Shown piece by piece: positions 12,184-25,565 of a stretch of DNA of 64,000 bases. Made by a program: the position numbers and the translations under genes. This DNA comes from Lotus japonicus. Its lineage: Eukaryota; Streptophyta; Magnoliopsida; Fabales; Fabaceae. Numbering within the stretch: position 1 is the stretch's first letter; the number at the start of each line of letters is the position of its first letter. The stretch covers positions 66,574,732-66,638,731 of the forward strand of contig NC_080044.1 in assembly GCF_012489685.1 (NCBI RefSeq), given 5' to 3'. The notes beneath the pieces were generated by a model. That model did not search any database. It saw only the letters and a list, made by a program, of their open reading frames with translations, and was not told the origin of the DNA.

Positions 12184-12266
12184 TTTTATGATTTTGCCAA
12201 CCATAATGCATTCAATCTGCTGGATAGATACAACTCACGTGATTTGTTTTTAACGATGATATACAG
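12184..12266 (+). CDS. Third exon of the unidentified plus-strand gene (copy 2, 1-bp deletion)
   Basis: Same exon as 198-281 but 83 bp long: copy 1 has GATCTTG where copy 2 has GATTTG, which shifts the frame near the 3' end. The acceptor and donor are intact. The deletion lies within 0.9 kb of the assembly gap, in the zone where copy 2 is indel-rich, so it may be a consensus error rather than a mutation. Confidence 0.45.
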
Positions 12267-12464
12267 GTAAATTCTAGAAAAGCTTTTGGCTTATGCTCAA
12301 TTTCTTATTTTAACTTAGGTCATTGTCTCTGATTTTTTTTTTTGGTTATATACACGAATTCAGCTAGTAACAAAAGAAATTTCATGTTAGAATGAATGGA
12401 ATACCAAGTAAATGTTTATAGTACTAAATATAAATGAATATGTAGAACTCCATAAAACTGCACC

Positions 12465-14130
12465 TTATGGAGTTATATTGTCAAACACTTCTTCATACAC
12501 AACATTAATTGTTGTATTAGAAGGGAGATCGTCGTGGTTTTTCTATGAGGATCCTTAGCCCTTGTTTGCTTTTGACTCTTGATAGCGCACATATAATTGT
12601 CCGTGGCTAAAACCGGTCTTGGAAGATATAACCCAACACACCCTAGTGTTTGTCCCTACGCTTTGTTTATGTCATACCGAAGCAGACACATATAGGCAAC
12701 TGCCGTCTCTGAAATTGGAACGGTAGATTTGTGTTATTTGTATTCATGGTCATCCTAGGAATCAGTACAGTAGATTCAGCTTTAGTCCCAGTTAGAACGG
12801 TGCACTGAATGACATGGTCTCCAAATCTCTTCACCGTCAATCTTGTTCCATTACACAATCCGTTGGACTGGTCGATATTTCTCATTAATATTACTGGGAC
12901 TCCAATTTTCAAACTCAACTTACGCGGTGGCAGTCCTGAACAGTTCATCGCATTCAATACCTCGGGGGAAAATGCATCCAGTTCACTCTCAACATTGCCG
13001 TCTTCTTTGTATATTGAATCAGAGCTCAAGTATTCCCTTTCTTCTGTCGAGACCCCGAGACAACATGTATCATTGACCTTTCCAACCAGTTCAATCGTGG
13101 GGGCCAAAATGGATCTTTCCCTGAAGTATTCAGAGTTAGACATGTTACGCAACAAATCAGGGTAGGTATAATTGACCAAGTCTTCAAAACCGGTTTCTGA
13201 GTTTTTTATAAGGATTTCATCTGGTATTTGAATTTCTGATTCGCCGTTAACTGGCTGTCCGACCTTGCCATCACCTATAGTCAACAACCATTCTGAAAAT
13301 TCTGCTATATCTGATGCACTTGAGCACGAAGATCCTTGCAGGAGTCTCATGTTCTTTGTCAAACAAAGAACTTCACAAAAAGGCCATAGATAGGATGAAT
13401 TTATTGTTGCACTGATGACATCTTGCCTGGATGCCCTTGGAATTACAGATAAGATTTGCCTGAAATCACCGCCCAGAACCACAACTTTTCCTCCGAACGG
13501 CAAGCTGGAGTCATATCCTGGGGTGAACCTCAAAATATCTCTCAAGCACTTATCCAAAGCCTCGTAACACCATTTTACTCATCATATGAGCTTCGTCCCA
13601 AATGATCAGTTTCGCCTTTATCAGCAATTTAGCATGAGGGCTGTTATGCTTTATGTTGCATGTTGAATCCTCAGTTATAGGTATGGGAATCTTGAACCTG
13701 GAGTGCGCCGTCCTTCCTCCAGGCAACAACAGTGCAGCAATACCACTTGAAGCCACATTGAGAACAATATCACCTCTTGATCGAATGGATGCTGAAAGCG
13801 CTTTCCAGACAAAGGTTTTACCCCGTCCCACCGTAGCCATACAGGAAGAAAAATCCACCTTTGTTTCCATAGACGGCGTTAATTATTTTGTCATACGCAT
13901 GCCTTTGTTCGTCAGTTATTGAGGAGAGACATTGGTCCAAGTATTCACTCATTTCATTCCTGTCGTAATTCAACTCCTCTACAATCAGTCTTTGTCCAAC
14001 GTCTTCGACAACAATGCCTGAAGGATAAGGCATGGAAACAAAATTGTGCAGGCTCCTGCCATTGTTTTGTAGCATGTTCACATCTCAGCGAGCGCCAGGT
14101 TTTTTTTCTGATCATCTGTTAGATTCAGTC
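12465..14130 (-). pseudogene. PIF1-like helicase exon of RepHel, copy 2 (frameshifted)
   Basis: Carries the same helicase motifs as copy 1 but in different frames. Walker A GYGGTG and the following KT are split by an added base near 13823, and DEAHMM is separated from GGDFRQ by another near 13572. The clustering of single-base indels in a 1.6 kb stretch next to the gap, with almost no substitutions, is not the normal pattern of gene decay. Confidence 0.85.
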
Positions 14131-14204
14131 CTGCAGACAGATAAATTAGATGAGTTTGGCAGGTTATCCGCAATTTAGAATGATCCAAAATGAAGGAGGC
14201 TTAC

Positions 14205-16455
14205 CTGGGTAATCTAAGCGTCTTCTTTGTCTGTAGAGAATATCATCTGAAAGCTCTTTCCAGCACTTATCCCAAACTACCTCGGGATTTGACATGTTGT
14301 TAGACATCAACAACACCACAAACAGTCTTCTAAGATACTCTCCTGACCCCCAGAAGCTGGCCTCTTTTATTGTGTCTACAAATTCTTTGTCATCTTCTAG
14401 CAAACCAAGAGCACAACACGCATCCTTAAAAGTACTGTAGGTCACTTCTTTCACAGTGAGAATGTCTTTAAAACTCGTGCAACCTTTTTGAACGTTCAGA
14501 AGGATCCTTAAGTAATAGTCCTCGCCGCATGATGGAGGCACATGTGAAATTCTACCAATTGAGAAACCCTGTTTTCTAGGGCGCCATTCTCTTGTGTCGT
14601 CTTTCCAAACAAATTTGGTGGGATATTCTGAATAAGTAATGTCTTGTCCAGCCGCATAAAGTTGGTTAGCCTCCATCCAACCTATAAACTTGTTTTTCTT
14701 AATGTCGGCCTTTTCAATTGCATCATGTACTGTCTCACCGTCATTGTACACTACGCTTTGCTCACCTGGAAGATGGAATGGCAACCTCACAACTGGAGGC
14801 TCACTATAGTGCACTTCAAATCCAAACAATCGCTATGCCGCCTCACATGCAGAGATGTATCTGCAGTCATAGTAATTTTTTATTTCATCAATCACCTGGG
14901 ATGGATTACTTGAATCCGAAGTTCGGTAAAATTCAGTCGTCACTCTGTCGTTGCCTTTATGGACATACTTGAAAAGATATTTTATTGCACTTGTCTGGCA
15001 CGTGTACTCAACGTTAATGTGAGCTCTATATTTTTGGAGTAGCAATGGGTTGTATGGTACAACATATCTATTATCCAGCACAGTTTTGCCCTTTTTGACA
15101 GTCCTGCCATCCTCTCTTCTTCTATATTTAGGAAAACCTTCATCATCAATAATGGTCCTCGTCCTAAACTCTTTAGGAAAGAACTTAGAGCATTTTTCAT
15201 TGTTCATACATGGTGACTTCAAATTTAGTACACTGCATGGTCCGTGAATCATATACTTCTGCACAGCCTCAAATAATTCAGGATTGTTGGTACGGTCTGG
15301 AATTTCTGCGGATATAACTTTGTCGATGTCTTCGGGGGTCTTGGGCTTGAATTTGGCATGGACAAAGACCAAAATGTGTGCGTGGGGAAGACCTCGCTTT
15401 TGAAATTCGATGGTGATTGAATCTGCAAGAATGATAGAGGAAGGTAATAAAAATCTGTGAATTGATTATAAATTTAGGCAAATGACATGATTTGTACATT
15501 ATTAGATTTAAAAGTATCAGTAGGCTTACATCCACTAATCTTTCCGAACACTTTTCCGCTCTTCAAGTCAGCAATTAGTTCGTCCAACTTCATTTTGAAA
15601 ACTCTACAAAGTATGTCGGGTCTATCCTCAGGCTTCAAACCTCGTGTTTCAACAAAACGTTTGACTTCAGGCCATTCTGGATTGCATGTCATAGTGATAA
15701 ATAAGCTAGGATATCCGATATATCTACAAATGGCAAATGAGTCCTTGCAATTGTTGAACATGTATCTCGGCCCTCCAGTAAATGATCCAGGCAATATGAT
15801 TCGCTGACCTGTTGCAGCTGCATTTGTTTCTCCACGGACCAAGCACTCGTGCAATCCCTTGTAACGTTCCACTCGCAGTTTCGGCTGTATTGTCCTATAA
15901 TATCGCATTCTATCAGCTTCAACCATGGTATAAGAGTCCACCAGAAATTGCTGGAACAGTCTCCTAGATTGAAGAACAATAGGTGATTCCCCTTTTCTTT
16001 CTTGCAACCTATATGCAAACCACTCGCGCATGGCAATGTCATCCTTTTTTCTCATTCTTCCAGGTGCGTCATAATCTTTAGTTAAAATACCTCGTCTCCA
16101 TCCATCCTCCCCGTATGGAAACAATAGTGGATATTGAAGTGAAAGAAATGACGGATATGTAGGGTCAATATGCTTGATCAACCTGGATTGTGTTTCAACA
16201 ATGATCTCTCTCTTAACAGTAGCATCTATGTCACCCACCACCAACGCAGCAACTTCAGATGCTGTGGAAAGGTTATAAGTTCTCCCATCTTTGTCCCTCC
16301 GCCGAATTAACCTTAGCTTGACATTAGAAAAATCACCACATCTGTATTGTTCCCTAGCATATCTGTATGACTTAACCAAAGGGTTCTCTGCATCTAGCAT
16401 GTTTTTTAAGTCTCTGACAATTAGCTCATCCAACTTATGAGCATCACCGCTTGGC
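14205..16455 (-). pseudogene. Rep (HUH nuclease) half of RepHel, copy 2
   Basis: Exons 16455-15530 and 15422-14205, with the same protein as copy 1 including GLPHAHILVF, YLFKYVHK and the in-frame TAG at 14833-14835. No indel separates the copies here, in contrast to the helicase exon. A nonsense codon shared by both copies means either it predates a duplication or the two copies are one locus. Confidence 0.86.
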
Positions 16456-18169
16456 CTTCAAATTAAAAAGTAATCGGTTAACATAAGGTGTTCAGAGGAT
16501 ACTTGTGTATTAAAAATACTATATAAGAAGATTGTAAATTCATAACGTTATGTATACCTGAGAGCTTGTATCCTATTAGCAACCTCATTTTCAGTGTCAA
16601 AAATATAAAGCTGGGCAAATTTGGGACTTTGACCAACTGGAGGTATGAGACTACCAATAGAATGGTAATTTTGTCCTCCGAGCAAGAAGATTGGAGGACC
16701 ACGTCCATTGTTTATGTTTTTGTCCACCTTTCCAGCCATAGACGTGAATGCAAACATTCCATTGAACATCCTTATGTTCTTTAAGAAATGTCGGCTTTTA
16801 TCAGTTTCATTTGCGTGCAAGTCTTGGAGTATTTTAGGTGCAGCTTTGAGCAATGGTAGTTGAACCTTCCCATGCAAACAGCATAGAGGAAATTTTGGTG
16901 TTCTTGTAGGTACTTTCCTTCTCTTTCTTTCATCATACCAGAACATGGCTCCGCAATGCTCGCACTCGTTAGTAGGATCTCCCATGTCCCACATGGCTTA
17001 GGTAGAAAATAAAAAAAAATGTTAAAAAGCTGTCATGTTATTAATGATTAAGAAAGCTATATTGATTATCAAACTGTGATACGATCACAGTAAATACCTG
17101 TTGCATGACCAGCTGCAGCAACGTCGTTCATTAATTCATCTGAGTTAACATCTGCAAATTTTAATCAATAGAAGAATATGATTTTTTTTCTCACAGCAGC
17201 TGTCATTTTCATAACAAAGAATTATCTGTGTGCATAGAATAGTTAATTCCCTCACATGGAACAATTTATTACCTTCCAAATCTTCATTGTCAATTAATGG
17301 ATCATCGTCAGCAGGTTCATTCAAATTTATGGCATCGAAACCAACGGGATCTGGAATGTGAATGTGGTAGTTTAAGGTCCAAACTCAATTATAGTTAAAT
17401 ATTGGTGTCAATGATGGTAATCAAGTTTATGCTTATGAATAGTTTGACACAATACCTTCATGTTCTGCTGGAGGGTCAATGTCATTTGCATTGTTGTTCA
17501 CAGGTCGTCTATCAACTTGACTTGTTGAAGCAATGTTTGGTGATGTCGAATTGTACGAAATTGTTCCAGATAAAGTTGTTGCAGGAATGGCACCTCTGTC
17601 CATAGTTGTTGCGTCACTGCTTTGGCACAGGTAATACATTATCTGGCACCCTTTCCAATACTTACATATTTTGTTCTATAACGAATGACAATTTTTTGAA
17701 TTGTAAAGCATAACTACTTACCATCTATTGATGTCTTGCTGTTGAGGAGATATGGTTGGCTCTATATAAATGTTGTTAGAACCCTTATCAAGCATATTTG
17801 GAGGACGAAATGATACTCCTAAATTGTTTGTGACAGATTCGCTAATTCTTTTTTTTTAACAATCTGCTTGCCTGCTGTCAGTGGTTCTCTGGAATAATAA
17901 AATCTCACAAAGTCATGATCTAAGGTTTTTTGTTGAAAGCTGTTTAAGAAATAAATGGTAATTGTTGTAATATAAGGTTACATTAGTGTTGTCTTCTCCC
18001 TTCTCTGACTTTCAATAGGGGACACATCTTCACTGAATGATGATCTCGCATTGTCATTGTTTACTTTTCTTGCTGGAATTTGCTGGCTAAAGTTAGTAAT
18101 TGTTATTTTGAGTGACATTATATTCATGTATTAATTTTGTGAATGAAGTTTGAATGCAAGTAATTACCA

Positions 18170-18997
18170 CTAGGATTATAGCCCGTTGCCGTGCGATGCA
18201 CGGACGAACAATTCTATGAATTATAATTTTTAATTCAATAATTTATAACATAAATAGATTTATTTTAATAATGTTTACAGCTATAAAAAGATAGGTGATA
18301 TTACATTATTCCTTAACTTCAGTGTATAGATAATACATGAACATTTGATTATTTAAAATGATTATATTTTATTAATCTGAAATATAAAACAAACTCGTTT
18401 CAAACCAATAACAGAATTTACCTAATTTGTATTTTTTTTCCTTAGTTATAATAGGAGAAATAAATTATAGTGAAGAAAAAGTTTGTTTTTAGAAAATTTA
18501 ATTAAATTTTATGATATTTTTATTGAATTTTCGGATTTTATAAGTTTTTATTGTGATTTGATAGTTTTTATAAAAAAAATTATAATATTTTTCTTTAATT
18601 TTTACTTTTTTATTTAATCTAGTTATATCTTAGATAATTTCGGTAAATCTTTTAAAATTTTAATATTTTATGATAAAATTTCTCATATTTAGGTGAAGAA
18701 AAAGTTTATTTTTAGGTACATAAATGGTTTCTTTTTAATATTTTTAATATCAAATAATAATTAATTGGAAGTGACACATCATCAAATTGGCATGAGAATT
18801 AATCGGAGAGTGACACCTCATGAATTGAAATTTAGAAATAAATTAAGATAAAATCAAGAAATAAACAACCTAAATCCTAATCAAGTTTAAAATTTAAAAA
18901 AAGTATTTTCTTATGGGAATTAATGTGAGAATGACATGTCACTAAATCAGCCTGATATAAGTTTTTCTTTTCTAATATATATTGATATTGATATTGA
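18170..18997 (-). mobile_element. Nested non-autonomous Helitron, copy 2
   Basis: Same element as 6185-7012, with hairpin at 18189-18203 and terminal CTAG at 18170-18173. I see no difference from copy 1 within the element. Confidence 0.7.
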
Positions 18998-19878
18998 TTC
19001 CTCGATAAGTTTTTTTTGAGCTACTTTATTAATTATGGCTATAATAGGTATCATTTATTTTTTGTTTGTATCCTTTTATTTATGGGGGAAAATTTTAAAT
19101 TAATATTATTTCTGACATTTCTTCATTTATTTATTAATATGTTATCCTTTTATTTTTTTCTTGATTTATTTTTGTAATTTTGACATTTAGATTTTAATAG
19201 AAAAAGAATGCCCCATCGGCTCAAACATTTTGTTTTTCTCTGGGGTATGTATGGACCAAACAAAAATATTCAGAATAGATCAATATGAATATAGTGGCCC
19301 ATTTTAACCTTACCATCTTCTCATTTGGTCGAAAATCCTGTGTCAGATAAATGAAATTAAAACTGTTATGTTTACAACTATTTCTTTTAGTAGCAGCACT
19401 TATTAAGAAACTATAATTTCAGAAATTTTACAAAATAAAAAGATAAATGGTGTACAAATAACATGATTTACTCAATAAAAACAACATATATGATTCTTAA
19501 AACAAAGAAATACATAACATATGATATGTGATAAAATTCAGATTAAAACAAACTTAATAGGATAAAATAAAACATATGAAAGTAAAATATAATAATTGAA
19601 CTCTGTGCGAGAAATAGACAAACAGAAAATTATATTGATAAGGAAGAAGTGATTCATGTGGATAGTGTTGCTCACAACATATTACAAAATAAATCTGCTT
19701 GTAGCACACATCTTCTAACTGGATAATAAACATATTAAACCCACAAATAAGTCAGACTAAACATAATGGATCGGCCCATAGTACAAAAAGTTGGCCTCAT
19801 AACATAATCATATAGAGTCTGACTATACTAAGCTGCCCCATTATACAAAGAAAGGCATAGTCTTATATATTATAGCAC

Positions 19879-22800
19879 TCAGTCATGAACTACATCATCA
19901 TCATCAACCTTTAACTTCTGGAGTTCTTCAACAACATCCTCAGTCTTATCCTCAGTCTTATCATCATGTTCCACAACAACTCTAATAGACTCCTCATGGT
20001 CAAGTGATTCATCTTTCACAGCAACGTCATCAGACTCCTCATGATCAATACTCATAGCTCCAAGACGAACAATTGCTACTGAATGATCAATAGTCAATTC
20101 AGTTTTCTTCCTCACCTGATAATCATCAGAATTGAACTTAAGCTGATTATCATGGTTGCCATTATGAACCTCACCATCCAATTTCCTTTTAACTTGCTTC
20201 GAAATAACAGTGGTCTTGCTACTTTCGCCATCTCCAGCACCAGCTTCAGATTGGTTTCCATCATTACCTATGACCTATACAATAACACCCATTGCGATCA
20301 AAAGAGAAATACATGATTTCCTGAAATTTATTATCATTAAATAAAACTTTCTGCATAAATTACCATTTATCAAATAACATATATAATATAATATAATCTA
20401 ATCTAACATCTACAATAATCTAATATCACAAATGTCATAATGTATCATAAGTTATGGTGTTTATTTCAAATCAGGACCAAAATATTTATTAAAACAATGA
20501 ATTTTACAACATAATCTAAATAATAATTTACAGCATTCAAACCTCCAATGCATTGGGAATTGTTTCTTCAGTGTGAAATGCAGAAATGATCTCAACATCA
20601 GAACAGATTCGGAGAACCTGATAGCAAGGAAGTCCATTCAAGGTTAAGCCAACTATTTTGGAGACCTTGAACAAAAGTTCATTTCCTACAACTTTCTCTT
20701 CAACTTCAGATGGATAATAAGCATCAAACTCATGCTTTATGACAGGACATATCACAGCAAAAACAAAATCACCGTTAGAAACAATTCTGAAATCAAAATG
20801 GCTATCTATCATGACAATAGACAATAAATTAAACACACCTCTAAATCAGAAAACACACGTTCAGGTGTGAGTTTCAGCAACTCCTGCACCTCTGAGTGAT
20901 TTAACACAAATACAGCACTCTCATGACCATCAAAGACCTCAACATTTACCCGATACCTATCAAAGACATCAACCAACAAATTAATACAATTTTTCTTCTA
21001 AAATCAAAGATAAGAAATAGCTATATCTAATAACTACTAACTAATGACTAAATACCTAACATGAATTGCTTACCTGTGAATCATGGTGTAGAAAAACCGC
21101 TGGCAGGTGACACACTCATACACACCAGTCCGAACAATCAATTCTCCATGACATATACAAGATGGATATGTCCATGCTTCATTTTTCAGCGCAGCAACAA
21201 TCCCGCCATGGACAATGTAAATAGCCTCCTGTGAAAACTGTAATATTTAACTTATTATCACTTTAATTTGGAATAAGCATAAACATACATGAATGACTAT
21301 TAATCTACCTCATCAGATTCACTGAGTTGAGAGATAGTTTTCTTTGGGTGCAAATTCAGCATGTCTTGTCTCATATTAACTTCAAGAACACGAGGCCGAA
21401 GGAACTGAACTGGCTCATCAGTCCGAATGCCTCCCGCATAAAGCCTACACATACCCATAAAACAATCAGAAGCCTATAACATTTTTGCAGCATTAACATC
21501 CTAAGAAATCAAAGAGTTTAAATAACCTGTTAGTAAATGAAGAAACAACCTCAAAGCCTGGATTGACGAATAGCTTAGATGTGTGAGGAAGGGTACGCAT
21601 AAATAGAAGACCTAAAAACATAAAAAATTAAATAAATTTCTTAGGAATATCAAAGACATACATTCACAATTTAGAAATATATAAATTGGCAAAATTGAAA
21701 TAAGATTAATAAAAAAAAGGATTTAAAACAGGTTTAACAAATGAGGAAATTACCATTAACATTTCTAACTTGAATAAACTGAAGAATCAACACAGGCCTC
21801 TTAGTCCAATTAGAGCAGAGATTGAGCATCAGCAATTCAGCAAGTTCTCCATATAAGAAACAACGCATAATACCCCTAATTTATACACATACAACGAAAT
21901 TTAAACAATGTAGAACAACAAAACAAAATTCAGAACACTAAAACTCCAGCAAATAGAAATAACGATCAGAGTATGAAAGTACACAGAATCTCTAAGTTCC
22001 ACAATCATCATTTTGGTTGTCTTTCCTTCCGTGACAAAACGCCTCACAGCTGATACAGATGATACCACCCCAATGAAATCTAAAAATAATCAAACAAGGT
22101 TCAGTAGTGTTCATAAAAAATATAGACAATGAGAGCTAGGGATAGTAAGTAACAAAATAATAGAAAGACAAACAACGCTAAGGAGACTAAGTTATAAATA
22201 TAATAGAAAGACAGACAATGGTAAATAGACTAAGTTATAAAAATGATAAGTCATTTCTGCTATGTCATCATAAAAACATAAAAACAATAAAAGAACCACA
22301 AGTTTAGATACATATACCTGATAAGTGTGAAAAGATTCCCCTGCATCTTTCTATGTATCCCGTATCGTAGAAACTCCAACCCTCGCGAGGGATGGATGTA
22401 TCTCCAGATAGAGTGAGGATGGTACGTGTACTAAATACAAGTCGATAGCCATGACTTGTGCAGCGAAGCTCACGAGTATTAGGAATCACCTTAAACTTCG
22501 ATATCTTGTAAACAAACCCAGTAAATATTTCTCCCCTGAGCCTATGATCTTTACACACGGAAGCTTGAATCTTAGAACCCTATATAAGTAAAACAAATGC
22601 TAAATTATTCTGCTCAATAAAAGGAAATGCAGATAAATTAGCCAAATACAGAAGCATATATGTAAGCATAAGCCAGAAATTGAAGACATCATAAATCATA
22701 ATCATAAATCATAAATTATACAGTAAAGAAAAAGAAGAAAACCTCCTTGTCCAACAAAATCACTTCTGTGCAAGATTGAACAGTTGGAAGATATCGAGCA

Positions 22801-22934
22801 GGAGTGTTCCACATTGAAATAATGCGAACCTTCAAATTCCAAGACGTTTTGTCAAGATTAATATCCATGACATTATCAAACTCGACCACATCCACCAAAT
22901 TGTTCACCATATTGCTATTCCTATTGTTATCCAT
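19879..22934 (-). CDS. RPA1-like ssDNA-binding protein gene of the Helitron, copy 2 (open)
   Basis: Multi-exon homologue of the large subunit of replication protein A. Traced exons: 22934-22743, 22579-22318, 22079-21983, 21875-21754, 21611-21527, 21444-21309, 21228-21074, 20956 to about 20838, about 20800-20543, and 20267-19879. Junctions between the first seven are phase-consistent; the 20838/20800 junction is unclear. Exons 1-2 look like an N-terminal OB fold (WNLKVRIISMW). Exon 3 starts a second one (DFIGVVSSVSAVRRF). Exon 7 holds the zinc ribbon of DBD-C (CICHGELIVRTGVYECVTC), followed by RYRVNVEVFDGHE. The last exon is an acidic tail ending DDDDVVHD. It presumably protects single strands during rolling-circle transposition. 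Start ATG at 22934-22932, with a TATA box about 110 bp upstream. Confidence 0.78.
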
Positions 22935-23045
22935 ACTTCAAGAGAGAAATAACAAACTCAAGGGAAAATATGAACCAAGAAACAATGAGAAAGAGTCTCT
23001 GCTGGTCACACAATCCAGACTTGCATAATGCACATTGCATAGTGG

Positions 23046-23053
23046 TATTTATA
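23046..23053 (-). promoter_or_regulatory. TATA box of the RPA-like gene, copy 2
   Basis: Minus-strand TATAAATA about 110 bp upstream of the ATG at 22934; same context as copy 1. Confidence 0.5.
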
Positions 23054-23291
23054 GTAGGAAATAATTAATTTTTTAATGCTTTAGTGTCAAGGACAACACA
23101 TGCTGTCATAGTTCAACAATGGAGTAAGTAGAGTCAGAATGGATATGATGTATATCCAAAAAAACTTCAGTGAGATTAAGAAAAGGGGTTCCAATGTCAG
23201 ACTTTGGGAATTAGAATTTAAAATTGAATGGACAGAAACAGTAGAGAATGAACAGAATCAGTGAAATTTTCAGAGCAAAAAGTACATTAAA

Positions 23292-25565
23292 ATTGCAGAT
23301 TGCAGACAATCAATGAAATCAATGAAGTAAGTACAACCAGAATGGATATGATATTTCCAATAAAGATAGACTCAAACTAACAAAAAGATTTCAGTGTCAG
23401 ATTAGGAGAATAGACCAAAAGGTCAACATTTAAGAAGTTTCAGAAGTCTTCTAAGATACATAGTCTATTAAATAAATATTCTGTTTCAGACACAATTTTT
23501 ATGACAGGATTTTATGGCATGTGTGGTACATGTTGTCATCAATCATGGATCATAATATCCAAAGTACAAGTAAGGAAGATATATCACATAGAAAAGAATT
23601 CAGGAAAAACAATAAATCAAACTATTAAAAAGAATCCATGTCTTAAAATCAGTAATTTTGCAACTCATATCTATGACTCAAAGCAATGTAAAAGAACAGA
23701 ACTTGGTAGCAGCAGTGTATATCTCCCACTCAAGACAATGTAAATGGAAACAAAACAGTAATTGGTAGCAGCAGGAATGGATATCATATCTCAAACTAAC
23801 AAAAAGATTTCAGTGTCAGGATTTAGGATTTAGAATTTACAATTGAAAGTACAAAAAAAGGTCAAGAATGAAGAGAATCAGTGAAAATTTCAGAGCAGAC
23901 AATACATAAAGTTGCAGAATGCACACAAACAGTGACAAGGTGAAAATGATGTATCTAAAACCAATCTAATCTAAGCATTCTTAAAATCTAACTCATAGCT
24001 CAATACTCAAACAGTCTTTTATGTCAAACTCATTTACATGACATCAGAAATAAATAGCGTCAAACAATCTTTGATTTCAAAAAAGATCAAACCAACTCCA
24101 AAGAAATAAAGTACAATATCTGCTATTGTAACCAAGTCCAAATTTAGTTAGCAAGTAATAACAATTAAATCATAACATAGTTCATATCCAACTTACTACA
24201 AAAAATGTAATTTAACATGTACTTTTTTTTGGAAATATAAAAATATAAAAATTATACTTAAAGTGGCATCACCCAGTAAGTACAGGAAAAAATTAACATT
24301 TCAAAAAAAAGAAATGAAACAGGTGAATACAATCAGGAAAGTAGATAGTCAGCCAAGACCTTATAAGCATAAACAAAACAGCAAGAGAAATAAAGAAAAT
24401 TACAAGAACAGGGCTGAAAAGAAACAGGTATATAACGAAATACAAAAAGGAAGAAGGAGACTAACTAAATGAAAACAGAAACATTGCAAGTAGAGAAGCC
24501 TTAGAAAAAATCATAAAGAGTATAAGGAATAAATCATGTAAATTTCAAAACCCTAAACATCATATGTCAATTGCATTACGAATTGATAGGGTCTGAAGAA
24601 GATAACCCTTATTAAGAATTAAAAATCCAATCAAATATAAGAGAAAGCAAACGACTGATGTAAAATAGAGAAAGGAATGAACAGTACCTGAAAAATCAAG
24701 CAATCAAGAAAACGTCACAACCTCTCTGGCCCCAAACGCCCCGATCCACCACCAAACAACCCGATCCGCCTCAAAGGCCACGCTCCGGCCAAGACCCGCC
24801 ACGATCGGGTCTCGCAAAGAAAGCTCCTTCGATTGATATTCATCTTTGGAATTCAATGATTTTCTCTTTTCTCTTGTTATGGCCGGACTGTTCCCTATAT
24901 ACACTTCAGCCGCACAAAATCGAAACCAGATTCATGGGAAAAAGATGTTCAAATCAAAAACTTGCAAACTACCCATTTGATTTAGCTCGGAGGAAAATCC
25001 AAAGGGACCAGAACCTGAGGGTTTTTGTGCCTAATCAAACAGCTATGCCATCATAAAAATGAAATGAAAAATAAAATTAGGGATTTGAATTTGATCGAAT
25101 GGTGGAAGGAGAGTAACAAAAGATGCAATATCTCTACCGTAGGATAAAAATAAAGAATGAATGGCCAAGATGCAAGCTTCAATGGTGAGTTATAAGTTTA
25201 CAAAAGCTGCAATTTCTCTACCATAGGATCAAAATGAAGAATGAATGGCCAAGATGCAATTTCTCTTAGGAATAGTGCTTTTCAAACTCCCCATTAAGTA
25301 GATGTAGATTGGTCACTGTAGTTTTGCTATGACTGCAGCTTTCGTGTGGAACATTAGGCTTTTCAGAAACAGTTGTTTGATAACCTGCATCTTAATTTTG
25401 CATGGCATAAGGGTGAATGAGTGAGAATTTCATGAGGTAGTTGACGGTTTTTTTATAAGAAAAAGTAAAGTAGATTATATAGTATTGTTTTCATGTTTTA
25501 CTATTTTTCTTTATATTTCCTTTTGGACTTCAATATAGTATTATCACATACTAATAGTTAGGTTA
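23292..25565. other. Non-coding flank right of the Helitron repeat
   Basis: AT-rich with only short chance ORFs. A GC-richer block at 24715-24830 (CCGATCC repeated) might be a first exon or leader on the minus strand, but no family is recognisable. The 5' TC end of the large Helitron should lie here or within copy 2, but I could not place it. Confidence 0.4.
25117..25262. repeat. Imperfect direct repeat, ~59 bp unit, two copies
   Basis: Units at about 25117-25176 and 25201-25259 share GAATGAATGGCCAAGATGC and most flanking bases (five or six differences), with a 25-bp spacer. Local duplication; no function inferred. Confidence 0.7.

Larger units (their letters stand above)
12465..18118 (-). 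pseudogene. Helitron RepHel replicase-helicase, copy 2 (stops plus frameshifts)
   Basis: Same gene as 478-6133. Exons correspond to 17616-17456, 17350-17273, 17151-17098, 16996-16558, 16455-15530, 15422-14205 and 14130-12465. The shared TAG lies at 14833-14835. The Rep exons are identical to copy 1. The helicase exon has about ten extra 1-bp insertions or deletions between 12540 and 14085 (for example an extra T near 13572, an extra C near 13823, two bases lost near 14081), which break it into pieces of 296, 106 and 87 codons. These indels lie close to the assembly gap and are suspect as sequence errors. Confidence 0.85.
11987..23291. repeat. Copy 2 of the ~11.3 kb near-identical direct repeat
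   Basis: Second occurrence of the segment at 1-11298, in the same orientation. The offset is 11986 bp at the left edge and 11993 bp at the right edge, the net effect of small indels. Copy 2 is frame-broken where it lies near the gap (12240-14090, the helicase exon) and is open in the RPA-like gene, the mirror image of copy 1. Beyond 23291 the sequence is unique in this window. Confidence 0.9.

Noticed and set aside
1..23291. Two independent autonomous Helitrons in tandem
   Set aside because: The shared nonsense codons, near-zero divergence in the middle, and indels restricted to gap-proximal ends favour one locus assembled twice; not fully excluded.
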